Shown: positions 1 to 9,240, counted from the first letter of the stretch. The stretch: DNA of 21,669 nucleotides from Haplomitrium mnioides (GCA_049999725.1 JBNGIS010017706.1:1-21669); one strand, 5' to 3'. The notes: a model not told the origin generated them from the sequence alone. A program made the numbers and translations.

Positions 1-1
1 A

Positions 2-215
2 AGTCCATGCGTGCATGGACTTCGATGGCCCTGCGCCTCAGGAGTTCGAAGTCCAAGCGCATGGACTTCGATGTCCCTGTGCTGTTGAACTTCGATATCC
101 AAACGCGCTTTGATTGCGATGTTCATGTGCGCATGGACTGCAATGTCTCTGCGCCTCAGGACTTCAATGTCATTGTGCCCCTGACTTTGATGTCCATGCG
201 CGCATGGACTCTACA
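2..215. repeat. 24-bp minisatellite, about 9 units
   Basis: Imperfect tandem repeat with a consensus close to GACTTCGATGTCC followed by ATGCGCGCATG. Most units are exactly 24 bp; one is 22 and one 23. Several unit junctions form perfect palindromes, such as AGTCCATGC-GT-GCATGGACT at 2-21 and an 18-bp palindrome at 192-209. Because 24 is a multiple of three, one frame stays open and gives an 8-residue peptide repeat, but I do not consider it a gene. The array lies just upstream of a splice acceptor and so is probably intronic. Confidence 0.85.
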
Positions 216-281
216 ATGTTTTATCGTTTTAGCCTTTCTTTGTTTTTAATTCTCTAATGTTTTTGTTTTGATTTTTTTCAG

Positions 282-1562
282 GGCGACAAAACGTTTAAGC
301 GGCAGCTAGCTAAGAAATTGACAATAGTTGTGAAAGGGAGGAAGAAATCCGGGGTCGAAGAAGCCTCCGAAGAACAAGACCAGCCTCCTACTTTGGTTTC
401 TTACCCTCCGGCTTTTCTTCTCTACTACCAGAAGGCCAGAGAGTGGAAAGCACGGCAACAAAGTGGTGCTGCATCTCTGACAGCTGAAGGAGTTGTTAGA
501 GATGAGGAAGATTCTGAAGACTTACTTTCCTATGTCGACGGTCTCAACGTGGCATTTTATCAAGTCCACAAGGAGGCCAACGCTCGACAATTGAAGGGCC
601 TTGTGAAACCTAGATGTTTCACTTTGGCTATTGCTGATATTCCTTACGGGTATCACCTGAAGGAATGTAAGCATGATGACTCGGAGCCTTTTTCAAAAGA
701 TGACATTTTCGACATGGTATCATTTTTTGCGGCGATTACTACTTCGGAGTTTTGGTCCTTTGTAATTATTCATTCTTCACAGCAGTTTGGCCTCGTTGAG
801 GATGGCCTTTCTGAAATCTGATGTGCAATTGATCACGGCATCTGGTGAGTTGTTCTCTCATTTTCATTTTTTGATTTCTTTGTTTTTTGATTTCTCTTGC
901 ATTTTCGTTACAATGTTTGATGTGATTATTTATCTTTTTGCAGGGACAAAAGCAACGTACATCATTCTGGTGGTCCCAGAATCGCACATACCCACGAGTA
1001 CTGGACGGTGGGCTACTGGACAAAGGAAGGAAAGAGGAGTATGCGCAATTTCAACTTGCAAGCTTCTTCTGGGACCGGACTTCATCAGAAACCTATGCGG
1101 AGTGTTTTCAGATGCCCTGCAGTTTTTGCAAAGCTTAAACATCCAAGAGATGATGCTCATGTGAATGTTTATCAGAAGCCGCAAGCTCTGTACAAATTTT
1201 TCATCGACCATTTATCAATAGAGCAGGATTGGATCCTTGATCTCTGCTCTGGGTCTGGCACATGCCTTGTCTGTGCTCTTAAGCTGATGCAAAATTGCAT
1301 CGCCGTAGAATATGATAGAAGTCAGTCTATTTATATTCCACAGAGGGTTTTGGAGATGGCTTCCTTGCCATCTTCTGTGACGGAATCACAGATAGTTTTT
1401 GCTTACTACAAGGAACATGTTCCTCCTGGTACTGCAGGTGCTTCTAGTGACTCTGTAGTCATATCAGGGACTGGAAAGTCTCGATAGGATTCTCAATCGG
1501 CTGCAGATGCTCAGTTTGTAGATTTAGATGAGATAGTTCCTCCCGAAGAGGAGAGAGTTTGA
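282..1562 (+). pseudogene. Decayed beta-class DNA amino-methyltransferase-like gene
   Basis: Probable remnant of an S-adenosylmethionine-dependent N4-cytosine or N6-adenine DNA methyltransferase. The first exon opens at 282 after a polypyrimidine tract and CAG, and reads about 180 residues with a charged N-terminal part and then LAIADIPYGY (DIPYG at 636-650), resembling catalytic motif IV (D/N/S-PP-Y). An intron with a GTGAGT donor at 845 and TTTTTGCAG acceptor ending at 943 follows. The second exon has a QKP motif and then DWILDLCSGSGT (1227-1262), resembling the SAM-binding motif I. The order IV then I is typical of the beta class. Lesions: an apparent 1-base loss near 820 leads to TGA, a compensating frameshift lies near 1000, and an in-frame TAG at 1485-1487 precedes a 24-codon acidic tail ending at 1560-1562. 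The second proline of PP is replaced by isoleucine at the first P position (DIPY). The gene's start lies outside the window. Family call moderate; substrate unknown. Confidence 0.6.
845..943 (+). other. 99-bp spliceosomal intron in methyltransferase-like gene
   Basis: GTGAGT donor at 845-850, T-rich body, and a TTTTTGCAG acceptor ending at 943. The reading frame used just before the donor (residues QLITAS) continues without a stop after the acceptor. This supports real splicing in the ancestor. Confidence 0.7.
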
Positions 1563-1735
1563 TTACGATTTTGTACACTTTTCATCATTAATAATTTTTT
1601 TTTTCCAATTGTGACTCTTAAGAATAAGTTGACCCAGTTGATAGTCTAAGAATGGTTTGAATGCAGTTACTAATCTAAGAATGATTTGGAGTCTTTGCAC
1701 ATTGTTTAGTGTCTTTGCGCATTAAGGCTTTGTAA
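1563..1735. other. 3' flank of methyltransferase-like gene
   Basis: AT-rich sequence following the final stop. It contains AATAATTTTTTTTTT near 1590 and short degenerate repeats such as AGTCTAAGAATG(G/A)TTTG at about 1643 and 1671. No coding potential was seen. It may be a 3' untranslated region. Confidence 0.4.
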
Positions 1736-2030
1736 TTCTTGTTCGGATTTCCTACGCGCTTAAGTTGTGAGGTTGTTGTTTAGAGTACCTTCACCCGTTG
1801 GTCAAAGGATTCTTGTTCGTCGTCTATGCTTGCATAGACTGCAGGGTTCTTGTTTAGAATCTTAGCGTGTTCTGGCTTTAGGATTCTAGTTGAAAGTCCA
1901 AGCGTGCCTAGCTTTATTGTTCTTGTTCAGAGTCTAAGCACGCAGAGGATTAAGGATTCTTATTCGGAGTCTATGCGTGCATACGCTTTACGGTTCTGGT
2001 TTGGAGTCTATGCTTGCATAGACTTTGTTA
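1736..2030. repeat. About 37-bp minisatellite, 8 units
   Basis: Eight imperfect units of 36-38 bp, each starting near ATTCTTGTTCGGAGTC and ending near CTTTAGG. Intact units contain the palindrome GTCTATGC-TT-GCATAGAC (1822-1839 and 2005-2024). The core matches the palindrome of the 24-bp array at the other end of the methyltransferase-like gene, with C/T and G/A differences at one mirrored position. Confidence 0.8.
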
Positions 2031-2155
2031 ACTACGATGCTCAAAGTGAGGTTTAAAGTCTTCTTCCGACTAGACATTTACATTTTCCTGTAGTTTCTTT
2101 CCACCAAAAGATATATGTTTTATTTCATTTTTTAGGAATTTAGTTTATTCAAAAT

Positions 2156-2255
2156 NNNNNNNNNNNNNNNNNNNNNNNNNNNNNNNNNNNNNNNNNNNNN
2201 NNNNNNNNNNNNNNNNNNNNNNNNNNNNNNNNNNNNNNNNNNNNNNNNNNNNNNN
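2156..2255. other. Assembly gap (100 N)
   Basis: Exactly 100 N, a placeholder length. The flanks are AT-rich and do not overlap each other. Confidence 0.98.
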
Positions 2256-3377
2256 GAAATATTGAAATATAACCTAAATGGAAAATATGCATTTTTTTAT
2301 TTCAAAAAACAAATTTTTTTTTTCGAAAAGAAGATTTTAGTCGTAAATTTAATGTTTTTGAATGCCGAATTTCCAAAAAAAAAAAAAATTCGACTACCAA
2401 GTGAAACAGGAACTCAATAGCGGTTCCTGGTTCAAAGTAGCGGTTGTTTGAAGACCTTGAAATTCAACTTCAAAATATGTTTGTCCAAAACAAAAGAAGC
2501 GTAGAATCAATGGACGTCCGGTTTCAATTTTGGAGATGATATGCTATCTCCGATAGCACCACTCAAACAACAAGTGATTCAATTCAAGTTGAACCTTGCA
2601 ACAAGATTAGAAAATCTCAAACAAACCGAAATATTTTGGAGGAATCTTTAGACTAAAGTTTAGGAAATGATTCTAGCAAAGAATCTCAATCAATCAATAT
2701 TTCATTGGAGTTATTGCCAAGGATACAGATTATGCTACAAAAAACATTTCCTAATGTTGAAGATATTGATGAAGATTATGTTTCGGCATGGAGCAGTTCT
2801 CCCAATCCTCAAAGAGGACCTCATATTTCGAAAACTTATTGCAAACAAAACGAAACATTGCATGTCTAGGAGTTCTGTGTCTACGATTGCAAACTCATTC
2901 CCCTTGACTTCTAGTATGTTTGGGCATTTTTCTCATGTTTTCTTATTTTTTTCCAAAAAATAAATTTCAAAGAGCACTATATCTATGCACGCATAGAGTT
3001 TGTGCAACCAAACATATTTCAAAATAGTTTCTTCTAACGTGTATTTCAATTTTTATGCTTCGAATTGCAATCAATGATAAATGCAAGTTTCTTGTAAAAA
3101 CTTACCATAATTTTTATACTTTTCATTGATTTCGAGATTTCCAATATTTTTATAAAACTTAGAATATTGTTTGATTTTGCATAATGAAATTGACTCTCAC
3201 TCTATCATCCTTGTTAAAACGGCAAAAAATAAAGCTAAAAACTAACATACTTTTTGTTTTAAAAAAATAACCTCGGTTTCTCTATTTTTTGAGCTAAAAA
3301 ACCATGTTTTTTTTTTCCAAAAACAAAATGTTCATGTTTTGAGTAGCCTGTTCTTGGTTCAAAGTAGCGCTGTTGAA
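2256..3377. other. AT-rich region without recognisable genes
   Basis: Low-complexity AT-rich DNA with A and T runs, including an A-run near 2376. No convincing open frame. It holds an isolated copy of the palindrome TCTATGC-AC-GCATAGA (2982-2997). It also holds two related segments around TGGTTCAAAGTAGCG, at about 2418-2455 and 3346-3381; the second directly precedes the gag remnant, so this stretch may be the leader or an eroded LTR of the Ty3 element. Confidence 0.5.
2982..2997. repeat. Isolated palindrome TCTATGC-NN-GCATAGA
   Basis: Perfect 7-bp arms with a 2-base spacer, matching the core of the units at 1822-1839 and 2005-2024 but not in a tandem array. Confidence 0.6.
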
Positions 3378-4050
3378 GACGATTCTTGATGCATATGAGA
3401 ATTTCTTGTTCGATTGCGAACAATATTTCAAGGCTACCAACGTAAGAGATGATGGTCGAAGAATTCTATTTGCTGCAAGTTAATTGAAGGGAGTGGCAAA
3501 AACTTGGTGGAGATATCAAATTGAGCAAACTCAACATGGATTTGTCTCTCCAATTGCTTTTTGGTAAGAGCTCAAAGAAATGGTGAATCTAAGATTTAGA
3601 GTTCTGAATGTTCTAAAGGTGGCAAGAGATTGCTTGGCAAAATTAAACAACTTGGTACGATAAGGAGCTATATCACATAATTAAAAAATGTAATTGTGCA
3701 AATTCCTAATATGGGTAAGTGAGAAGCTTTAGATCGCTTTATTCAAGAATTGAAGCCTCACACTAGAATAGAAGTGACAATGAGAGAGACCTCTCAACTA
3801 GAAGAAGCAATGCGTATGGCGGAATGATACGACTCACTACTATCGACCACCAAAGCTATGCCACGTCCACAACAAGCTTTACCAAATGTTTGTGTGTCAA
3901 CAAATGAGATTGTACCTATGGAGATTGATGCGGTATGGAGAGTGACACTCACTGATGTAGAGCGTGAACGTCTATGCCGAAGTGGAAGATGTTTTTATTG
4001 TCGACAACTTGGTCATATGATTGCAAATTCCTCACGTCTCCAAGGTTGAC
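3378..4050 (+). pseudogene. Ty3 gag remnant with broken zinc knuckle
   Basis: Gag packages the retrotransposon RNA. Readable blocks include YENFLFDCEQYFKATNVRDD, then LKGVAKTWWRYQIEQTQHG, then ELKEMVNLRFR; across frames come the IQELKPHTRIEV and METSQLEEAMRMAE-like blocks typical of plant Ty3 gag. The zinc knuckle CFYCRQLGHMIANS (about 3990-4035) follows CX2CX4HX4C but the last cysteine is serine. Stops occur at 3480, 3567 and elsewhere, and at least one frameshift lies near 3650. It is non-functional. Confidence 0.75.
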
Positions 4051-4070
4051 CACGTGCTCTTGTTCAAGCA

Positions 4071-4292
4071 AATAAGAATCTGCATTTTACTGGAAAGTTT
4101 GGCCAAGAGTTATTCAAACTTATAAGAAACAAACTTTCTATGTTTATTGTTTATCATCCGCAAATAGATGGGCAAACAGAGTGTGGTAATCGCACTATGG
4201 AGGATATACTTTGCACGTTCATCAATGTTCATCACACCAATTGTGATAGTTTCTTATTGGTTGTGGAGTTTGCCTACAACAACTTCAAATAA
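4071..4292 (+). pseudogene. Ty3 integrase fragment
   Basis: The open stretch contains FTGKFGQELFKLIRNKLSM, YHPQIDGQTECGNRTMEDI and VEFAYNNFK. These correspond to the end of the catalytic core of Ty3 integrases, with the YHPQTDGQTE signature containing the catalytic glutamate. It ends at TAA and is followed by eroded sequence. The DD part of the DDE triad is absent because of the deletion. Confidence 0.8.
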
Positions 4293-4429
4293 GCAAATAC
4301 TTGATTTTCTCTTTTCTTTCTTAATTTGAGTCAACATCATCTTGTTTCCGATGGTTTGCTTTCTCCTTCTTCTTCTAATATTCTAAGTTTTTTTACTTTT
4401 TTGTCTCATTTATTTTCCTACTTTTTTGT

Positions 4430-4770
4430 CTTGTTTACTTTCTACTTTGCAAGATGCTCGCAACCATCTCATGGTTGCTCAACATTGGCAAAAAAATATG
4501 TCGATAAATATCGTCGTGATGTTTTTAATGTTTTAAATAACCAAGTTATGTTATCTACTCACGATCTCCCATTGTCTTTAGATATTCAAGTTCGTAAGTT
4601 ATCTCTTTCTTGGATTGGTCTTTTTTCTATTTTTTATGTTATTTCTCTTGTTGCTTATAAACTTGATCTTCTTTTTCATATGAAGATTCATCTTGTGTTC
4701 TATGTCTCTAAACTCAAGCCTTTTGTTCATAATCTATCTTCTTTTCTAAATCGTGTTCAACTTCCTCATT
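4430..4770 (+). pseudogene. Eroded Ty3 integrase C-terminal region
   Basis: Frame blocks KKYVDKYRRDV, NNQVMLSTHDLPLS, VRKLSLSWIGLFSIFYVIS and MKIHLVFYVSKLKPF match the GPF/Y-like region of chromoviral integrases (normally a W-I-G-P-F core followed by HPVFHVSxLKP). The region carries indels and T-rich erosion. Confidence 0.6.
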
Positions 4771-4789
4771 TGGGTATATAGTTCTTGAT

Positions 4790-4992
4790 GATCATGAAGA
4801 ATTTGAAGTGGATCACATTTTGGCAAAAAGAGTTATCAAGTAAGGCAACATCCACAAGTTCAATATCAGGTTTTGTGGAAAGGCTATCCACTTCATGATA
4901 CTATTTGGTAACCTTCTTCAAATCTTGAGAATATTCAAGAAGCTATTCAAATATTTGAAAGTTGCAATAATGACGAGAACGTAATCGATTAG
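4790..4992 (+). pseudogene. Chromodomain of Ty3 chromovirus, broken
   Basis: Residues EEFEVDHILAKRVIK, then after a stop or frameshift QHPQVQYQVLWKGYPLHD, and after another stop PSSNLENIQEAIQIFES. This is the chromodomain layout, with aromatic tyrosine and tryptophan in QYQVLWKGY. Chromodomains direct integration to particular chromatin. It cannot function as it stands. Confidence 0.75.
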
Positions 4993-5640
4993 AAAACAAG
5001 TATTATGTAATAGTACAAATATAAGGTTATATTATTTATAATAAAATAAAGAAGAGTGAAAGAAGTAAGAAAATGTGACTTTTAAGATTGAAATAGAAGA
5101 TTACTTGCTTTTGAAATCACTTTAGAGTTTTAAAGTTGAAATTATTAATGACTTCTAAATGATCAATTCAGAATTGAAATTAGAAATAACTTATAAGTGA
5201 AAAAAGAGTGATGACACTCTTTTCTCTTGCATAAACAAAAAGGGCTTTATAATCTCTCTCCTCATTCTAGACTTCCTCTCAATTCGGTTTAGTTGTTTGA
5301 CTTTGACTAGCGCTCTTAGCTTTGGTGTGTTTATTAACCTTGAGTTGTATAACTCTATTAGAATTATCTTGAAGTTATTACTTATTTGAAAAGTCATTAA
5401 CCACGTTCTTTTAAATGCACAATAGTTGACTTCTTAATAAATATGATTAACTAACCTAGATAACTAAAATGGTTAGTTTAATCATAACTAATGACTTATT
5501 AGTGATAACTATAAACTATAATTTCCAACAATATTGTTAGTTAATAGCTATTCGAGAGTAAACTTAATCTTCATCACAAATAAAGAAAAAAAATACATTA
5601 AAACCCATGTTTTGTAAAAGCATTCAAGAATGTTTTCTCC
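4993..5640. other. AT-rich non-coding region
   Basis: No coding signal. It is rich in TTAACTAA-type words and has an imperfect hairpin at about 5448-5484 (GATTAACTAACC ... GGTTAGTTTAATC). It could include the eroded 3' LTR of the chromovirus, but I found no matching copy upstream. Confidence 0.4.
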
Positions 5641-5649
5641 TTTCTCTTC

Positions 5650-6120
5650 ATTTTGAACCATCATCTAGTCTCTACAATCATCATGCCAAGCTTTCTTTCT
5701 ATACTCAATATCTCATTCAAAATTGTTTTTAAATAGTACACATCTATCTGTAACTTCTTGAACACCATCAATAATTTCTGGAAAGCCATATAGAGTAATG
5801 TACTATTCTTTTTAATACAAACTAGATCTCTTGAGCTACAACCAATACCTTCAAGATTTTGTTGCATAGTTTGCATTATTGCCATGTTGGTATTCTTCCA
5901 AATGAGAACACTACTATATTAATGAGGTTTCTTACCCATTTCATCCTAGAAGAAAGCTAGACATAATGAATGAAATCTTCCAATAAATCCTCTTTGCAAC
6001 ATACACATCTTACATCAATCTCAAAGCCATGCTTTTCTATTTGTTTGATAAAGCTCTCGACTTGCATACTTGTTTGGACAGTAACCCACATTATTGAAGG
6101 CTCTTTAGCTGATCTTCTCA
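5650..6120 (-). pseudogene. Possible LINE zinc-finger region, uncertain
   Basis: Read on the minus strand, one stretch gives FIKQIEKHGFEIDVRCVCCK followed by EDLLEDFIHYV. The spacing of cysteines and histidine resembles the zinc-finger tail after plant LINE reverse transcriptases (C-x-C-C ... E-x-x-x-H). Further frame blocks down to about 5660 are open for 74 codons but not recognisable. Stops interrupt the frame. The assignment is tentative; it may be unrelated sequence. Confidence 0.25.
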
Positions 6121-6322
6121 CATCCAATATATCAATCTATATGGAAGAGTGTGGAAAGTCGATCGAACTATATGCTTTCTAATGTTCCCAACCATAATGA
6201 TTGTAAATAAACAGTTCAAGATGAACTGCCAACCTTTCTTAGTGGAAAAGCTGCTGAAGTAGTTCTAAGGTCTACTTCTATGGTATCTCTCTTTCTTTTG
6301 GCACCTTACTCAACTCTCACGA

Positions 6323-6530
6323 GAATTCGTTTATACTTTCCATCAAGGGTAACCTTTTCAGATCTTTGAGATTGGAATTCGTTTATACTTTCCATCAAGG
6401 GTAACCTTTTGGGATCTTTGAGACTGGAATTCATGTATACATTCCATCAAGGCTAACTTTTTCGAATATCTGAGACAGAAATTCATTTATACTTTCCATC
6501 AAGGCTAACCTTTTTGGATCTTTGAGAACT
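6323..6530. repeat. Four tandem 52-bp units
   Basis: Units start at 6323, 6375, 6427 and 6479, each exactly 52 bp, beginning near GAATTC and containing TTTATACTTTCCATCAAG and ATCTTTGAGA. Units 1-2 and 3-4 are closest to each other (GGGTAACC versus GGCTAAC). There are no spacers. 52 is not a multiple of three and no frame is conserved. Confidence 0.9.
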
Positions 6531-7431
6531 GGTCACCTGAACAAAGGAAAGATCTTATGATAGCTTGAAAAGATCAAGCATGGGCTGATGGAAAAATTGC
6601 TGTAATATGAGGAGGGAAGATGTGAATCCTCCCTCCCCGTCAAGGTTGAGCCACTGGGCAACCTATAATGCAAGTTGCATTCAGCTGTAGATTGCTGTTT
6701 AGGGTTTTAGTGATTTTAGTGCTATGCTGTTGAAACAGACATGTGGTCTGCTTGTTAAGCTTGCTCAGTTTAGCCGCAGTAAGTACCAAGGGCTTTACCA
6801 GACCCTAGGGTTGGCTTGGAACTTTAATCAAATTCTATTCTCTCTTGGGCCTCTTGCTCTTGCCAATTCTTGCTTGTTAGTGGTGTGAGATCAGAGGTTC
6901 TCCCCAAATCAGTGACACATAAGACTTCGAAGTTATGATTCAGTCATTCCTACAATACCTATCTCACCTCATTACTGTCCAGTGCAGTGCAAGGAAGGAT
7001 CTAATTGATTTGAAATTTTTGTTCTGGTAGACAATCAGTAATCTCACATGAATGACCTGAACTTGCACCAAAACTGAGGGTGGAATGCTCTTACCATAAT
7101 GCTATTCAACGTTTTTAGTTTGTTTCACACCTTGGATTGTACAAATGTAATTGGAGATTTAACTGTTCTGCTCAAAACAACAAATGTTGAAGTGATTCAA
7201 AATTCTTTTAGTGATGAGATATTTCAACCAGGACTCAGGGATATTCCAACATTTTCATGAGATTCATGAAAAGGAAGAACTGGCATGACTATGCCACCTC
7301 AAATATAGTTGTAGGTCCTGTGGGCAGAGAGATTGGATACAAACACTTGGATTTTTGAGGTGTTGCATAAGCAAAACCGCCTTTATTTCATAGCAATGGC
7401 AGAATGGGAGGAGTCTGACCCAAATGAACTG
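6531..7431. other. No recognisable gene; possible 3' flank of minus-strand gene
   Basis: No coding signal on either strand. The word GACTTCGAAGTTATGATTCAG (6923-6943) resembles the 3' end of the copia LTR family found further on (CTTCGAAGTTACAATGTCAG), so a short LTR scrap may be present. The part next to 7431 may be the 3' untranslated region of the gene at 7432-8817. Confidence 0.35.
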
Positions 7432-8817
7432 CTACAGCATTCCAATAGTTGATGAATCCCGGAAACACATGGCTGATTTACTTATTGCCAAAACTTGCAA
7501 TGGCTCACTTAACTCGGGGAATATATTTTTGAGAAGAAATCTCCAACGCACACATACAAGGCTCCACCTATGAAGACAGAAAATGAGGGGTCCCTTTAAA
7601 AGTATTGCCATGGATAAAATCGTCGACAGTGTTCAGATTATTGGCAAAAAACAAACATACTTGAAATAATTGTTTATACCTGTTTCCCTTGGATCTCTCC
7701 CATCTCCAGCTGCTTACAAGGTCTGGCCAAAGAGAGAAATTCTCAATCATCTGGCCTTTAATAGCTTCCATTACCTGCATAAGAACATGTCAGTTACAAT
7801 GAGCATATAGACCCAAAAAGACCACAGAAAGATGAAGAAATTCTCAAGCAGCCGGAGGCATTTGAGTGTCCAGCACAGAAGTTATTGTTGGAAAAAAACA
7901 GAAGAAGAAAAGTGATGAATGAATGAGAGAACCTCGTCAGTTCGGACAACGTTGTTATTGTACACAATTTCTCTAGGAGCCTGGTCATTAATGGCAGTGA
8001 CCTGTCTCACAAAACCATGATCAACAAACCATGAAAGCATATGAAGTGCATTGTCACAGAAAATATGGTACTGGGAAAAAAAATTTATAACCTTTATACA
8101 AAGACCAAGAACATCTCCAGCATGAGTCTCATAAATGCGTCGCTTATCAGCTGGAAGTAACACCTACAGGAAACCCAGATACAAAAATTAATAGCCGTAT
8201 GACAATAACTGGGAAAAACAGTTTTCCTCACAACTGCAAATAAAGTACAACCTTGGTATCAAAGAGGTTTCAAAACAGAAATAACATGTGACATGCATCA
8301 AAACAAAAATACTAGCGAGAAACAAAATCAAATAGAGATCAGACTCGATTCCTGTTTTTTTTAGGACCCAAGGAAAACTTTATTTACTTTCACGCGTCAA
8401 AGGTCTTACCAGGTCTAACACCATGTTGGAGGATTGTGATCCAGGAAGCATTGCACCCTCAAATGTTATTCCACCCGAGACAGCATCCACATGAAAGTAA
8501 TGAATTGCAGCCTGACATACTCCTCCAAGATTCCCACCAACCTCCAATTTTCCATATACCTGAGGTGGAACATAGTTTAGAGACCCACAAAATTGCCCAC
8601 CGAGTCATTTTTTGGAGGGTGGACATGAGGGTCTGCTAATTAAAAAGTACTGTGATTGGAAGTAAAGATTTGGAATTTTTTATCTTCTGGCCCTTTTCTC
8701 TCCATTGAACATCAAACAATTTGCAGCTCAGAATGTACTGACTGTAGAGAACATGGCTATCACGTAGTGTTGCCCCCAAATATGACAACTTCATAGAAAG
8801 CTTGTTATTTTCAAAGG
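7432..8817 (-). CDS. Unrecognised six-exon gene, 3' part (host gene or recent copy)
   Basis: I do not recognise the protein. Six minus-strand exons join in frame with GT-AG borders: 8817-8651, 8559-8410, 8163-8092, 8001-7933, 7774-7680 and 7567-7432 (689 nt, about 229 residues). The first four junctions after the 5' exon are in phase 0; the last splits a codon that the acceptor completes. No stop occurs until TAG at 7432-7434. Introns are 91, 246, 90, 158 and 112 bp. Readable blocks are KLSMKLSYLGATLRDSHV, VYGKLEVGGNLGGVCQAA, PADKRRIYETHAGDVLG and LWPDLVSSWRWERSKGN. No signal peptide, membrane segment or known catalytic motif was seen. The 5' end of the first listed exon rests on a weak acceptor (GTGAG). 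Upstream exons are absent; LTR and LINE insertions lie beyond 9000, possibly in a long intron. The last exon could be spliced further at CAG|GTTTTG. Intact splicing suggests a functional or recently duplicated gene. Confidence 0.6.
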
Positions 8818-9020
8818 CTCACTAGACCAACCGCAATCAGTCATTCCACTTTTGCCAGTCAGGTATAAGTATTGACTAGGCCCTCGGTTTTGCAGTCTCT
8901 GAAAAACATGGAACTTTAAACTGATTCTGATTCTGAAGAAATATGTTTGAAACTGTCAAAACCATGTTGAGCCATCCAGGATAGATGCATTAACTCTGGC
9001 AGCCAGAAATGCTCCCCATC
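8818..9020. other. Flank between minus-strand gene and LINE tail
   Basis: No further exon of the minus-strand gene could be supported here. Non-coding by eye; likely intron or truncated 5' side. Confidence 0.35.
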
Positions 9021-9240
9021 TCTTTCTTTTGACAGGAAGTAAAAACTTTACTTCCCCAAATCAAATACAACCGCCAAAGTGGCAAAGCATCAAAGTCTGG
9101 ACAAAAGCAAACCACTACCCCAAAGGTATCCAACTTGGGACACAAAGGTGCCCAGAGATCTGGACAAAAGCAAACCACTACAGCAAACCACCACCCCAAA
9201 GGTATCCAACTTGGGACACAAAGGTGCCCAGAGACAGCTA
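9021..9240 (-). mobile_element. LINE 3' end, 5'-truncated
   Basis: On the minus strand the sequence ends GGAAGTAAAGTTTTTACTTCCTGTC followed by an A-rich tail (the T-rich run TCTTTCTTTT at 9021-9030 on the plus strand). The same terminal 50 bp recurs at 10348-10398, also next to an oligo-T run. That is the pattern of a LINE or SINE 3' end with poly(A). The body upstream is the tandem repeat at 9096-9234. No RT domain is present in this copy. Confidence 0.55.
9096..9234. repeat. Two tandem units of 63 and 76 bp
   Basis: Unit 1 (9096-9158) and unit 2 (9159-9234) start with TCTGGACAAAAGCAAACCAC and end with GGTGCCCAGAGA. Unit 2 has an extra 13 bp (CAGCAAACCACCA) that repeats its own neighbouring sequence. 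The units lie inside the LINE 3' region. Confidence 0.9.

Larger units (their letters stand above)
3378..4992 (+). mobile_element. Internally deleted Ty3 chromovirus relic
   Basis: Remnant of a Ty3-type LTR retrotransposon of the chromodomain-bearing branch. In order: gag (3378-4050), a junction straight into the C-terminal half of integrase (4071-4292), eroded integrase C-terminal sequence (about 4430-4770) and a chromodomain (about 4790-4992). Protease, reverse transcriptase and RNase H are missing, so a large internal deletion joined gag to integrase between about 4050 and 4071. Many stops and frameshifts show it is old. I could not delimit its LTRs. Confidence 0.75.

Noticed and set aside
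7-249. Open frame through the 24-bp repeat as a repeat protein
   Set aside because: The frame is open only because the unit is a multiple of three; it lies before a splice acceptor and ends in T-rich sequence.
1850-2056. Open frame across the 37-bp array
   Set aside because: Repeat-derived; unit length varies between 36 and 38 bp.
6323-6530. 52-bp repeats as a CRISPR array
   Set aside because: No conserved repeat/unique spacer pattern; the whole unit is repeated.
8252-8266. TTGGTATCAAAGAGG as a retrotransposon primer binding site
   Set aside because: Partial match to the initiator-Met site, but it lies in an intron of the minus-strand gene with no LTR end beside it.
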